Source: UBA2334 sp049653005 (GTDB taxonomy: Bacteria; Pseudomonadota; Gammaproteobacteria; Burkholderiales; Burkholderiaceae_C). From it: a stretch of DNA of 35,916 nucleotides. The stretch covers positions 1-35,916 of the forward strand of contig JBASFL010000070.1 of assembly GCA_049653005.1 (NCBI GenBank). Direction: 5' to 3'. The notes beneath the pieces were generated by a model. It made no database searches and was not told the origin of the DNA. It saw only the letters and a list, made by a program, of their open reading frames with translations. A program made the position numbers and the translations under genes. Position 1 is the stretch's first letter, and every line of letters begins with the position of its first letter. Below are positions 24,319 to 32,040 of this stretch, piece after piece.

Positions 24319-24923
24319 AAAAAATTCTGACCACCCCCCTCAAAGACGAAGACCTGGAGTCGCTGAACATTGGCGACGTGGTCTACCTGACCGGCACGCT
24401 CGTCACCTGCCGTGACGTGGCCCACCGCCGCCTGATCGAGCTGGGCCGCGAACTGCCTGTGAACCTGGAAGGCGGCGCGATTTTTCACGCCGGCCCCATC
24501 GTGCGGCAGAAGGCCGATGGCGAGTACGAAATGGTGTCCATCGGCCCCACCACCAGCATGCGCATGGAGAAGTTCGAAAAAGAATTCATCCGCCGCACGG
24601 GGGTGAAACTGATCGTGGGCAAAGGCGGCATGGGCCCCGAAACCCAAGAGGGCTGCAAGGAAAACAAGGCCGTGCACGCCATCTTCCCCGGTGGCTGTGC
24701 GGTGCTGGCGGCCACTCAGGTGGAAAAAATCGAGGCCGCCGAGTGGACCGACCTGGGCATGCCCGAAACCCTGTGGGTGAACCGGGTGAAAGAGTTTGGC
24801 CCGCTCATCATCTCCATCGACACCAAGGGCAAAAACCTCATCGAAGAAAACAAGGCGGTGTTCAACGAAAAGAAAAAACCCATCCTGGAACGCATCAACG
24901 CCCAGGTGCGGTTCATCAAGTAA
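24315..24923 (+). CDS. ttdB: L(+)-tartrate dehydratase beta subunit
   Basis: 202-residue C-terminal fumarase-type subunit. LKDEDLESLNIGDVVYLTGTLVTCRDVAHRR pattern near the N-terminus, HAGPIV, SIGPTTSMRM, IVGKGGMGPET and GCAVLAATQV are class I fumarase beta-domain markers. The start is GTG 24315, overlapping the ttdA stop as GTGA, so the two chains are translationally coupled in equal amounts. The product oxaloacetate feeds the TCA cycle directly. The stop codon lies one base from the end of the convergent DUF1840 gene. Fumarase beta subunit is the alternative name. Confidence 0.88.
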   Translation: MKKILTTPLKDEDLESLNIGDVVYLTGTLVTCRDVAHRRLIELGRELPVNLEGGAIFHAGPIVRQKADGEYEMVSIGPTTSMRMEKFEKEFIRRTGVKLIVGKGGMGPETQEGCKENKAVHAIFPGGCAVLAATQVEKIEAAEWTDLGMPETLWVNRVKEFGPLIISIDTKGKNLIEENKAVFNEKKKPILERINAQVRFIK

Positions 24924-24924
24924 C

Positions 24925-25269
24925 TCAAACGCCCCACACCACGTCTTTGCCCGCCGCCAGGCTCTCTTTGAGCATGGCCACCAGCGGGGTGGTGCGCTGG
25001 CGCAGCCGCACCGTGTCGGCTTTCGGTGCTTCATCGGCATCGGTGTTGTCTTCGGCGGCTGCGGCGTTGGCTGCTGTGGCCGCTGTGGCTGGTGTCGCCT
25101 CGCTGTCGGCCACCGCCTGGGCCAAGGCGGCCAGTGCCGCCGGGATTTGAGCCACGGTGATGACGCCCTGTGGGGCCACCGTTTTGCCCATGGCCGCCAG
25201 CATTTGTTCGCCCGTGTCGTTGAGCATCACAAGGTCGGCCGTGGCCTGGGATTTGAATCGGTACAACAT
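24925..25269 (-). CDS. DUF1840 protein
   Basis: 114-residue small protein of unknown function. It starts MLYRFKSQATADLVMLNDTG, the conserved opening of the DUF1840 family found in Burkholderiales, and ends with the family's LVAMLKESLAAGKDVVWGV. The middle (about residues 50-90) is an Ala-rich, low-complexity linker (ATPATAATAANAAAA) of the kind that varies in length between relatives. ATG 25269 is preceded by CCGGAA. It is 23 bp downstream of the DUF1653 gene on the same strand, so the two may be cotranscribed. No catalytic motif is apparent. Confidence 0.82.
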   Translation of the reverse strand: MLYRFKSQATADLVMLNDTGEQMLAAMGKTVAPQGVITVAQIPAALAALAQAVADSEATPATAATAANAAAAEDNTDADEAPKADTVRLRQRTTPLVAMLKESLAAGKDVVWGV

Positions 25270-25292
25270 GGTTTTTTCCGGCAAAAAGGGAC

Positions 25293-25760
25293 TCAAGGCT
25301 GACAGGGTTGGACCAACAAGGCCAGCGCATCGTCGCGCCAGTGGTGAAACGCGGCCATGTAGCCCTCCCACACACAACCGTTGCAGCCCCGGCCACAGCA
25401 GGTGGTGGGCTGTGGCGGTGGGGCCCGAAGGGTTCGTTTTTCGGCGGTCAGCTGGCTTTGCAGCACCTGGGCCACGGCGTGCGCAGTGGCGGCATCGGTC
25501 ACCACCACCGTGACCGGGTCTGCTGGGGCAAAGCGGGGCTGGTGCACGCCATTCACCGTGAGGTGTTCGGCAAACATGGCCTGCGGCCGCACCCAGGCCG
25601 GGTCACCCGCCAGGCCATACAAAGGGCGGTACACCACCAGGCCTTGCAGGGTTTCACTGCAACGGGCGGTGTGCAGCACCTGGTACCAGCCGCCTTTGTA
25701 ATGGCGGTACAGGCCCGTGGGCTGGGGCGTGATGGGGGGCAGGGCGTGGTCGTCGGTCAT
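25293..25760 (-). CDS. DUF1653 protein fused to a cysteine-rich oxidoreductase-like tail
   Basis: 155-residue cytosolic protein with two recognisable parts. Residues 15-72 (TGLYRHYKGGWYQVLHTARC through VYRPLYG and MFAEHL) form a DUF1653 domain, a small beta-rich unit of unknown role. After a linker, residues 117-145 carry PTTCCGRGCNGCVWEGY with C121, C122, C126 and C129, matching the oxidoreductase-like N-terminal family, which may bind a metal or cluster. ATG 25760 was chosen because the family begins shortly after it; upstream in-frame starts run into the DUF1800 promoter region. It lies upstream of the DUF1840 gene on the same strand and diverges from the DUF1800 gene. The function is not known. 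Confidence 0.8.
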   Translation of the reverse strand: MTDDHALPPITPQPTGLYRHYKGGWYQVLHTARCSETLQGLVVYRPLYGLAGDPAWVRPQAMFAEHLTVNGVHQPRFAPADPVTVVVTDAATAHAVAQVLQSQLTAEKRTLRAPPPQPTTCCGRGCNGCVWEGYMAAFHHWRDDALALLVQPCQP

Positions 25761-25870
25761 CAGGCCAGACTTTAGCGCCCTGGGGCCAGGGCTTGGCCGG
25801 GCGACCAATGGGGTGCTGTGCGGGACGGGCGGCGTGCGTGGGCTGCTTTAATTCTGTCAGGAGGTTTGCC

Positions 25871-27571
25871 ATGCCCGTCCGCCACGAAACCGATGTTTGC
25901 GCGCGCCCTGAGTGTCCTGCTGATGCCCCTCGCGGGGTCCAGCCCCGAATGGCTGCTGCAGCAGGGGTGGGGGCCTCGTTGGCCCTGACCGCTTGTGGCG
26001 GCGGCGGCGATGCGGTGGCCACCCCTGGCGCGCCCCCAGCCCCACCGGCAGTTTCAACAGCCCCCACGGCCGCAGAAGCCGCCCGGTTTCTGGGCCAGGC
26101 TGCGTTCGGCGGCACCGCCGCCGACGTGGCCAGTGTGCAGGGCCTGGGTTTTGACGGCTGGCTCAGCGCCCAGTTTGCCCAGCGTCCCTCGCAGTCCCAC
26201 TGGGACTGGATGGTGGCCAACGGCTATGCCGTGGTGGGCAACACCTTCAATTTCTCGGGCGTGGACAACACGCTGTGGCGCAAGCTGATGTCGTCGCCCG
26301 ACGTGCTGCGCCAACGTGTCACGTTGGCCCTGAGCGAAATTTTTGTGATTTCCATGGACGGCTTGCCCGTCAACTGGCGCGGCATGGTGGCGGCCCATTA
26401 CATGGACACGCTGGAGGCACACGCGTTTGGCAACTACCGCCAACTGTTGGAGGCCGTCACCCTGTCGGTGGGCATGGGGGTCTACCTGAACATGCGCGGC
26501 AACCAAAAAGCCGATGGCAAAGGCCGCGAACCCGACGAAAACTACGCCCGCGAGGTGATGCAGCTGTTCACCGTGGGCGTGACCCAGCTCAACCCGGACG
26601 GCACCCCGAAAACCGCCAACGGCGTGTTGCTGGACACCTACACACCCGATGACATCCGGGGCCTGGCACGCGTGTTCACCGGCTGGGACTACGACCGCTA
26701 CAGCAACACCGTGCCCGACCACGCCGCACGGCCCATGGTGTTCACCGCCACTCGCCACTCGCCCGAAACCAAGTCTTTTCTGGGCGTGAACCTGCCCGCT
26801 GGCACAGACGGCGTGGCCGAGCTGAAAACCGCGCTCGACACCCTGGCCAACCACCCGAATGTGGGGCCTTTTGTGGGCAAGCAGCTCATTCAGCGCCTGG
26901 TCACCAGCAACCCCAGCCCGGCCTACGTGGCACGGGTGGCCGCCGTGTTTGCCAACAACGGCCAGGGCGTGCGGGGCGATCTGCAGGCCACCGTGCGAGC
27001 CGTGTTGCTCGACACCGAGGCCCGCACGCCCAACACCAGCCCCAGCTGGGGCAAGCTGCGCGAGCCCATGGTGCGCCTGGTGCAGTGGGCACGTACCTTT
27101 GGGGTCACGTCGCCACTGGGCCTGTGGAACGTGGGCAACACCAGCAGCGCGTCCACGCGCCTGGGGCAAAGCCCGCTGCGTTCGCCGTCGGTGTTCAACT
27201 TTTTCCGGCCTGGGTATGTGCCGCCGAACACCTCGTTGGGCAGTGCCGGTTTGTTGGCGCCCGAATTTCAAATCACCAACGAATCCACCGTGGTGGGTTA
27301 TGCCAACTGGATGCAAACCGTGGTGGCCAGCGGGGTGGGTGATGTCAAGGCCGACTACACGCCCTGGCTGCCCCTGGCCACCGACCCTGGCGCCCTGTTC
27401 GACCAGCTCAACCTGCTGCTGGCGGCGGGCCAACTCGGTGCCAGCAGCCGTGCCACCGTGGTGAACGCCGTCACGGCCATGGCCGTGGCCAGCGACACGA
27501 ACAAGCTCAACCGCGTGATGGCCACCGTGTGGCTCATCCTGTGCTCGCCCGAGTACATCGCCCAGAAATGA
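25871..27571 (+). CDS. DUF1800 protein, probable lipoprotein
   Basis: 566-residue exported protein of the DUF1800 family, function unknown. A strong CAGGAGG site lies eight bases before ATG 25871. The N-terminus has a positively charged lead, then a hydrophobic segment ending in ALTAC (about residues 42-46), a good lipobox, followed by Gly residues and a Pro/Ala linker. The domain starts at AARFLGQAAFGGT and shows the hallmarks GREPDENYAREVMQLFTVGV, FTGWDYDRYS and the C-terminal FNFFRPGYVPP. The length fits the family. It is followed after 13 bp by a DUF1501 gene; this pair occurs together in many bacteria, so the two products probably work in one envelope process. No enzyme activity can be assigned. 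Confidence 0.88.
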   Translation: MPVRHETDVCARPECPADAPRGVQPRMAAAAGVGASLALTACGGGGDAVATPGAPPAPPAVSTAPTAAEAARFLGQAAFGGTAADVASVQGLGFDGWLSAQFAQRPSQSHWDWMVANGYAVVGNTFNFSGVDNTLWRKLMSSPDVLRQRVTLALSEIFVISMDGLPVNWRGMVAAHYMDTLEAHAFGNYRQLLEAVTLSVGMGVYLNMRGNQKADGKGREPDENYAREVMQLFTVGVTQLNPDGTPKTANGVLLDTYTPDDIRGLARVFTGWDYDRYSNTVPDHAARPMVFTATRHSPETKSFLGVNLPAGTDGVAELKTALDTLANHPNVGPFVGKQLIQRLVTSNPSPAYVARVAAVFANNGQGVRGDLQATVRAVLLDTEARTPNTSPSWGKLREPMVRLVQWARTFGVTSPLGLWNVGNTSSASTRLGQSPLRSPSVFNFFRPGYVPPNTSLGSAGLLAPEFQITNESTVVGYANWMQTVVASGVGDVKADYTPWLPLATDPGALFDQLNLLLAAGQLGASSRATVVNAVTAMAVASDTNKLNRVMATVWLILCSPEYIAQK

Positions 27572-27584
27572 ACCGGAGCCCCCC

Positions 27585-28988
27585 ATGACCCGTTCGACCC
27601 ACACCCGCGTGCCCCAGGGCCTGGCCAACCTGCAGCGGCGCGAGTTTCTGCGCCGGGGCGCTGTGCTGTCCGCCGCTGGGGCCGCCGCGCCGTGGGCGCT
27701 GTCGCTGGCCGCCATGGGCGAAGCCGCCGCTGCAGGCCCGGTGAACGACTACAAGGCGTTGGTGTGCGTGTTTTTGTACGGCGCCAACGACCACGCCAAC
27801 ACCGTGGTGCCCTATGACACGACCAACCACGCGGCCTACACCACCTTACGCGGTGCCCTGGCCACGCCACGCGACCAGTTGCTGCCCCTGGGGGCCATCA
27901 CCGGCCTGCCCACCGGCACCCAAATGGCGCTGGCACCCCAGATGACGGGTCTGAAAACCCTGTTTGATGCCGGGCGCATGGGCGTGGTGCTGAACGTGGG
28001 GCCGCTGGTGGTGCCCACCACCCTGGCCCAGTACAACGCCAAAAGTGTGCCCCTGCCGCCGAAGCTGTTTTCGCACAACGACCAGCAGTCGGTGTGGCAG
28101 TCCAGCCTGGCCGAGGGGGCAACCTCGGGCTGGGGCGGGCGGCTGGGCGACTTGTTTTTGGGCCAGAACAGCACCAGCACCTTCACGTGCATGAACGTGT
28201 CGGGCAATGCGGTATTCATGTCGGGCCAGCAGGCTGTGCAGTACCAGGTCAGCAGCACCGGAGCGGTGAAGCTGCGGGCCACCACCGGCAACAGTTTCGG
28301 TTCGGCGGCCGTGTCGCAGGCGCTGCAAACCCTCACCCAGGCCAGCAGCCCCCACTGGCTGGAAGCCGAGCACACGCGGGTGATGAAGCGCGCTGTGGAG
28401 GCTGAGGTGCAGTTGTCGGCCGGGCTGGCGGCGGCACCGGCGATGGCCACCCCTTTCAACAGCGCCAACCCGCTGGCCACGCAGTTGCAAATGGTGGCCA
28501 AAACCATTGCCGCACGCGGCAGCCTGGGCACCAAGCGCCAGGTGTTTTTTGTGTCGATGGGCGGTTTTGACCTGCACGACAACCTGCTCACCCAGCACCC
28601 CACGTTGCTGGCCAACGTGTCGGAAGCCCTCAGCAGCTTCTACGCGGCCACGCAGGAGCTGGGTGTGGCCAGCCAGGTGACCACGTTCACCGCGTCAGAC
28701 TTTGGCCGCACCCTCACCAGCAACGGCGATGGCTCTGACCACGGCTGGGGCAGCCACCACTTTGTGCTGGGTGGTGCCGTGGCAGGGCAACGCTTTTATG
28801 GCAACTTGCCCGCCATGGCCGTGAACGGCCCCAACGACGTGGGCCAGGGCCGCTTGCTGCCCACCACCAGCGTGGACCAGCTGGGGGCCACCTTGGCCAC
28901 CTGGTACGGCGTGCCCGCCAGCGAACTGCCGCTGGTGTTCCCGAACATCGGCAACTTTGCGCTGGGCACCTTGCCGTTGTTTGGGTGA
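27585..28988 (+). CDS. DUF1501 protein with twin-arginine signal
   Basis: 467-residue protein of the DUF1501 family, related to alkaline phosphatase/sulfatase-like folds but of unproven activity. The signal peptide has QRREFLRRG (residues 17-25), a twin-arginine motif, then a hydrophobic stretch and AAAAG, so it is likely exported folded. Family phrases include FLYGANDHANTVVPYD, LFSHNDQQSVWQ, MGGFDLHDN, FTASDFGRTLTSNGDGSDHGWGSHHFVLGG and NIGNFALGTLPLFG. The Asp/His-rich stretches look like metal ligands. It is the second gene of the DUF1800/DUF1501 pair and is convergent with the HPP gene, 22 bp apart. Confidence 0.88.
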   Translation: MTRSTHTRVPQGLANLQRREFLRRGAVLSAAGAAAPWALSLAAMGEAAAAGPVNDYKALVCVFLYGANDHANTVVPYDTTNHAAYTTLRGALATPRDQLLPLGAITGLPTGTQMALAPQMTGLKTLFDAGRMGVVLNVGPLVVPTTLAQYNAKSVPLPPKLFSHNDQQSVWQSSLAEGATSGWGGRLGDLFLGQNSTSTFTCMNVSGNAVFMSGQQAVQYQVSSTGAVKLRATTGNSFGSAAVSQALQTLTQASSPHWLEAEHTRVMKRAVEAEVQLSAGLAAAPAMATPFNSANPLATQLQMVAKTIAARGSLGTKRQVFFVSMGGFDLHDNLLTQHPTLLANVSEALSSFYAATQELGVASQVTTFTASDFGRTLTSNGDGSDHGWGSHHFVLGGAVAGQRFYGNLPAMAVNGPNDVGQGRLLPTTSVDQLGATLATWYGVPASELPLVFPNIGNFALGTLPLFG

Positions 28989-29010
28989 CGTTGCGGCAAA
29001 GGGCTTGGGT

Positions 29011-29538
29011 TCAGCCGCCCCAACCACCCCAGGTCAGGTGGGGCGGGTTGGGTTGCCACGGTGCCACGGGGTAGCGGGCCAGGCCGGGGTAGCAGCGGCT
29101 CCATGCCCAGGCCACCACGGCCAGTGCGCCCACCCCCACCAGCACCGGCTGCCACAACGCAGACCAGCCGGCATGCAGGTGCACCATCAGCAGCGGGTTG
29201 GCACCGGCCGGTGGGTGCACCGTGCGGGTGACCAGCATGAACGCCAGCGTCAGTGCCACGGCCAGGGCCTGCACATCAAGGCCGTCACCCAGCCAGTGGT
29301 GGCAAGCAATGCCGATGAGGGCACCCCCCAGGTGGCCGCCGAACAGCGCACGCGGTTGCGCTGCGGGGGCTTGGGTCAGGCCAAACAAAAACACCGCTGT
29401 GCCCCCCAATGACGCCAGCAGAAATGGGTTCACGCGTGGGCCTGCCAGCCACAGCGCCAGCGAAATGCCCGCCGAAGCGCCCACCAGACACCACAGCAAA
29501 CGGGGCACCGCGTGTGCGTGCCAGGGTTTTTTGAACAT
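29011..29538 (-). CDS. HPP-family integral membrane protein
   Basis: About 175 residues with four hydrophobic segments and the signature THE family is named for: TRTVHPPAGANPLL. Also FLLASLGGTAVFLFG and the tail YPVAPWQPNPPHLTWGG. HPP proteins are membrane proteins; some plant and cyanobacterial members have been linked to nitrite transport, but this has not been shown for relatives here. ATG 29538 is used; GTG 29565 is in frame nine codons earlier, and neither has a Shine-Dalgarno. It follows the FrnE-like gene on the same strand, probably as the last gene of a three-gene transcript with the diguanylate cyclase. Confidence 0.82.
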   Translation of the reverse strand: MFKKPWHAHAVPRLLWCLVGASAGISLALWLAGPRVNPFLLASLGGTAVFLFGLTQAPAAQPRALFGGHLGGALIGIACHHWLGDGLDVQALAVALTLAFMLVTRTVHPPAGANPLLMVHLHAGWSALWQPVLVGVGALAVVAWAWSRCYPGLARYPVAPWQPNPPHLTWGGWGG

Positions 29539-29601
29539 GGATGGGCTCAGCAAGAACCGCACCACCGCGTCAATGGCCAGCGGCTGGGCGGCTGTTGGGT
29601 T

Positions 29602-30258
29602 TCAGGCGGACGCGATCTGGCGCAACGCCTGTTCGAACACCGCCATGGGCTGCCCGCCGGAAATGAGGTGTCGGTGGTTCACCACCACGGCGGGCACCGA
29701 ACGGATGCCTTGTGCCGCGTAAAACGCCTGGCGCTCGCGCACCTCGGCCTCGAACTCGCCACTGGCCAGCACCGCGCTGGCACGGGTGCCGTCCAGCCCC
29801 ACGTCCACGGCCACCTGTTGCAGCACGGCGTGTGTGTCCATGGCCTGGCGGTTGCGGTGGCAGGCCGCCAGCAGGGCTTTTTTCAGGGGCAGTTCCAGGT
29901 GGGGGTGTTCGGCACCTGCCCAGTGCAGCAGGCGGTGGGCGTCAAAGGTGTTGTAGATGCGCCCGCGCCCGTCCCGGTTGAACTCAAACCCCACGTCGGC
30001 CCCGCGCTGGCGGATGGTGTCGCGGATCTGGGCCTGTTGCTCGGCGGTGGAGCCGTACTTTTCGCTCAGGTGTTCGGTGATGTCCTGACCGCCAGGGCCC
30101 ATGTGTGGGTTCAGCTCGAACGGCTGGCAATGGATGTCGGCGGTGATGCCTTCCGGGGCCAGGCGCGTCAACGCGCCTTCCAGCGCCCAAAGGCCCACGG
30201 CGCACCAGGGGCAGGAAACGTCAGACACGAAGTCGATGTGCAGGGTGGTCATGCTCAA
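29602..30258 (-). CDS. DsbA-family oxidoreductase, FrnE-like
   Basis: 218-residue thioredoxin-fold protein of the FrnE/2-hydroxychromene-2-carboxylate isomerase group. The active-site CPWC is at residues 16-19 (DVSCPWCAVG), followed by the helical insert with FELNPHMGPGGQ and NTFDAHRLLHWA, and the cis-Pro loop in RSVPAVVVN. There is no signal peptide, so it acts in the cytosol, as FrnE does in Deinococcus. The likely role is disulfide exchange or redox protection; the natural partner is unknown. ATG 30258 is used; a second ATG lies two codons on. It starts 24 bp after the diguanylate cyclase gene. Confidence 0.88.
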   Translation of the reverse strand: MSMTTLHIDFVSDVSCPWCAVGLWALEGALTRLAPEGITADIHCQPFELNPHMGPGGQDITEHLSEKYGSTAEQQAQIRDTIRQRGADVGFEFNRDGRGRIYNTFDAHRLLHWAGAEHPHLELPLKKALLAACHRNRQAMDTHAVLQQVAVDVGLDGTRASAVLASGEFEAEVRERQAFYAAQGIRSVPAVVVNHRHLISGGQPMAVFEQALRQIASA

Positions 30259-30282
30259 AAAACAGGGGTGAAGTGAAAAGGG

Positions 30283-31680
30283 TCAGCCGCCTTCCACGCG
30301 GTTGCGCCCGAGCGCCTTGGCCCGGTAGGCCGCCAGGTCGGCCCGTTGCAACACGCTGGTGACGGTGTCGTCGGCATTCAGTTCCGCCACGCCGATGCTG
30401 ATGGTGCAGTGAACCGGCTCGGGGCCACCCAGTGCCAGGGGCACGGCCGCGAACCGCGCCCGCAGGCGTTCGGCCAGTTGCAGGGCGGTGTCGAGTGGGG
30501 TTTCTGGCAGCAGGGCCACAAACTCTTCGCCCCCGTACCGAAAACCCGTGTCGGTGTTGCGCAGGCCCTGGCGCAGGGTGCGGGCGAGTTCTTGCAGCAC
30601 GTGGTCGCCGCGCAGGTGGCCATATGTGTCGTTGATGCGTTTGAAGTGGTCGGCGTCCATCATCAGCACCGACAGCGGGCGCTTGTAACGGTGGAAGCGT
30701 TCGATTTCGCGCTCCAGCTGTTCGTGCAGGTGGCGTGAGTTGAACAGCTGTGTCAGCGCGTCCATCTGGCTCATCAGGCGGTAGCGCTCTTCGCTTTTGC
30801 GCAAAGCGATTTCGGCGCTTTTTCTGCCGCTGATGTCTTGCAGGGTTTCAATGGCCCCCACCACCTCGCCGGTCGAGTTCCGAATGGGCGCGGCCGTGAA
30901 AAACACCCAACGCCCCCGCTCGCCAAAGGCCGGAAAAAAGTCCTCGGCCTCAAAGGCCCCTGGTATCAGGTCTGACGGGCGGTACTTGCCGTGGTAATAG
31001 GTGTTCACCGCGTTTTCTTGCGCGCCGTCGAGCACGATGTCGGCCATCACCGGACGCTGGGTGTCGTAGAACGCCCGCCATTGGTCGGTGGTGCCCAGCA
31101 TGGCGTGGGCGGGCATGCCGGTGAGGGCTTCGCAGGCGCGGTTCCAGTGGGTGACGCGGTGGTCTATGCCGATCACGAAGGTGGGCACCGAGCCCCCGTC
31201 CACGATTTGGGCCAACACGTTGCGGCTTTCCTGCAAGGCGGCTTCGGCCCGCCGCTGGTCGCTGATGTCTTGCAGGGTTTCAATGGCGCCCACCCGTTCG
31301 CCCTCTGCATTGAACAGCGGGGCCGATGTGAACGACAGCCAACGGCCGTTTTCGCCCAGGTTGGGGAAAAAATCTTCCGCCTGCACCCCACCCGGCACGG
31401 TGGCCGAGCGGCGCACGTGTTTGTAGAGGCCCAGTGAGTCGGGTTCACCCGACAGAATCAGGTCGGCCAGCACCGGGCGGGGGCTGGGGTAGAACGCGGC
31501 CCATTGGCGTTGCGTGCCCACCATGGACTGGGCGCTGTGGCCGGTCAACAGCTCGCAAGCGCGGTTCCAGTGGGTCACCTCGTGTGCGGCGTTCAACACA
31601 AACGTGGCCACCGGGTTGCCCTCCACGATGGTGGCGGGTTGCAGGCTGGCGGTGGAAGAGGGGTCGGGTCGCAGCGGCAT
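30283..31680 (-). CDS. Diguanylate cyclase with two PAS-type sensor repeats
   Basis: 465-residue enzyme making cyclic-di-GMP from two GTP. Two similar sensor repeats (about residues 13-145 and 155-288) share HWNRACE, a QW-AFY stretch, AEDFFP and GAIETLQDIS, so they arose by internal duplication, still visible in DNA (about 30832-30862 against 31262-31294). The GGDEF domain follows, with GGEEF at 383-387, DADHFKRINDTYGH, and an RxxD inhibitory site (RNTD, 374-377) five residues before the signature, so product inhibition is expected. No membrane segments are seen, which suggests a soluble sensor. ATG 31680 is chosen because the upstream in-frame extension runs through the xdhB fragment and has no domain. 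It lies 32 bp after the displaced xdhB end. Confidence 0.9.
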   Translation of the reverse strand: MPLRPDPSSTASLQPATIVEGNPVATFVLNAAHEVTHWNRACELLTGHSAQSMVGTQRQWAAFYPSPRPVLADLILSGEPDSLGLYKHVRRSATVPGGVQAEDFFPNLGENGRWLSFTSAPLFNAEGERVGAIETLQDISDQRRAEAALQESRNVLAQIVDGGSVPTFVIGIDHRVTHWNRACEALTGMPAHAMLGTTDQWRAFYDTQRPVMADIVLDGAQENAVNTYYHGKYRPSDLIPGAFEAEDFFPAFGERGRWVFFTAAPIRNSTGEVVGAIETLQDISGRKSAEIALRKSEERYRLMSQMDALTQLFNSRHLHEQLEREIERFHRYKRPLSVLMMDADHFKRINDTYGHLRGDHVLQELARTLRQGLRNTDTGFRYGGEEFVALLPETPLDTALQLAERLRARFAAVPLALGGPEPVHCTISIGVAELNADDTVTSVLQRADLAAYRAKALGRNRVEGG

Positions 31681-31712
31681 GGGCCCCAGTATCCAACGCC
31701 TGCCGCACTTTT

Positions 31713-31970
31713 TCAGTGCAAGGCGCCCAATACCCGCTCTGCCGTGGCGGGTGCATCCAGCGAAACCGGCCCACCCAACCCCGCCTTGGCCCGCGCCTGT
31801 GCCACGGCGTCGCGCAGCGCTTCCCACACGCTGATGGCCAGCATGAACGGGGGTTCGCCCACGGCTTTGCTGCCGCCCACGTTGTCTTCGCGGTTGGGTT
31901 CGTGCCACAGGGCCACGTTGAAGTGCTCGGGCACGTCGCCAGCGGCGGGAATTTTGTAGGTGCTGGGCGC
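31713..31970 (-). pseudogene. Displaced 3' fragment of xdhB
   Basis: Encodes the last 86 residues or so of an XdhB protein, from STYKIPAAGDVPEHFN through the catalytic-Glu stretch KAVGEPPFML to TAERVLGALH and a TGA at 31713-31715. The same segment, at about 96% DNA identity, is part of the long xdhB gene at 33863-34109. Similarity stops abruptly at 31970. An open frame continues from the AT-rich DNA into this piece, but that lead is not XdhB and has no sign of being translated. Being directly followed by the cyclase gene, it is probably the original end of xdhB, separated by the insertion. Confidence 0.85.
31724..31970 (-). repeat. Direct repeat copy A (xdhB 3' end)
   Basis: Partner of 33863-34109 in the same orientation with a constant offset of 2139 bp and no gaps. 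From 31741 to 31970 I count about ten mismatches in 230 bp; the last 17 bp towards the stop codon are more diverged. The repeats flank the AT-rich two-gene segment. Confidence 0.9.
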
Positions 31971-32040
31971 TTCGGACATTCCCAATAATCCAAAAAACCA
32001 GTGTTCATGCGGGCTTCCGGGATTTTTCAGGGTCGGTGGA

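Noticed and set aside
31681..31908. N-terminal extension of the diguanylate cyclase frame
   Set aside because: The extra 76 residues are Arg/Gly-rich and overlap the xdhB fragment in another frame; sensor homology begins after ATG 31680.
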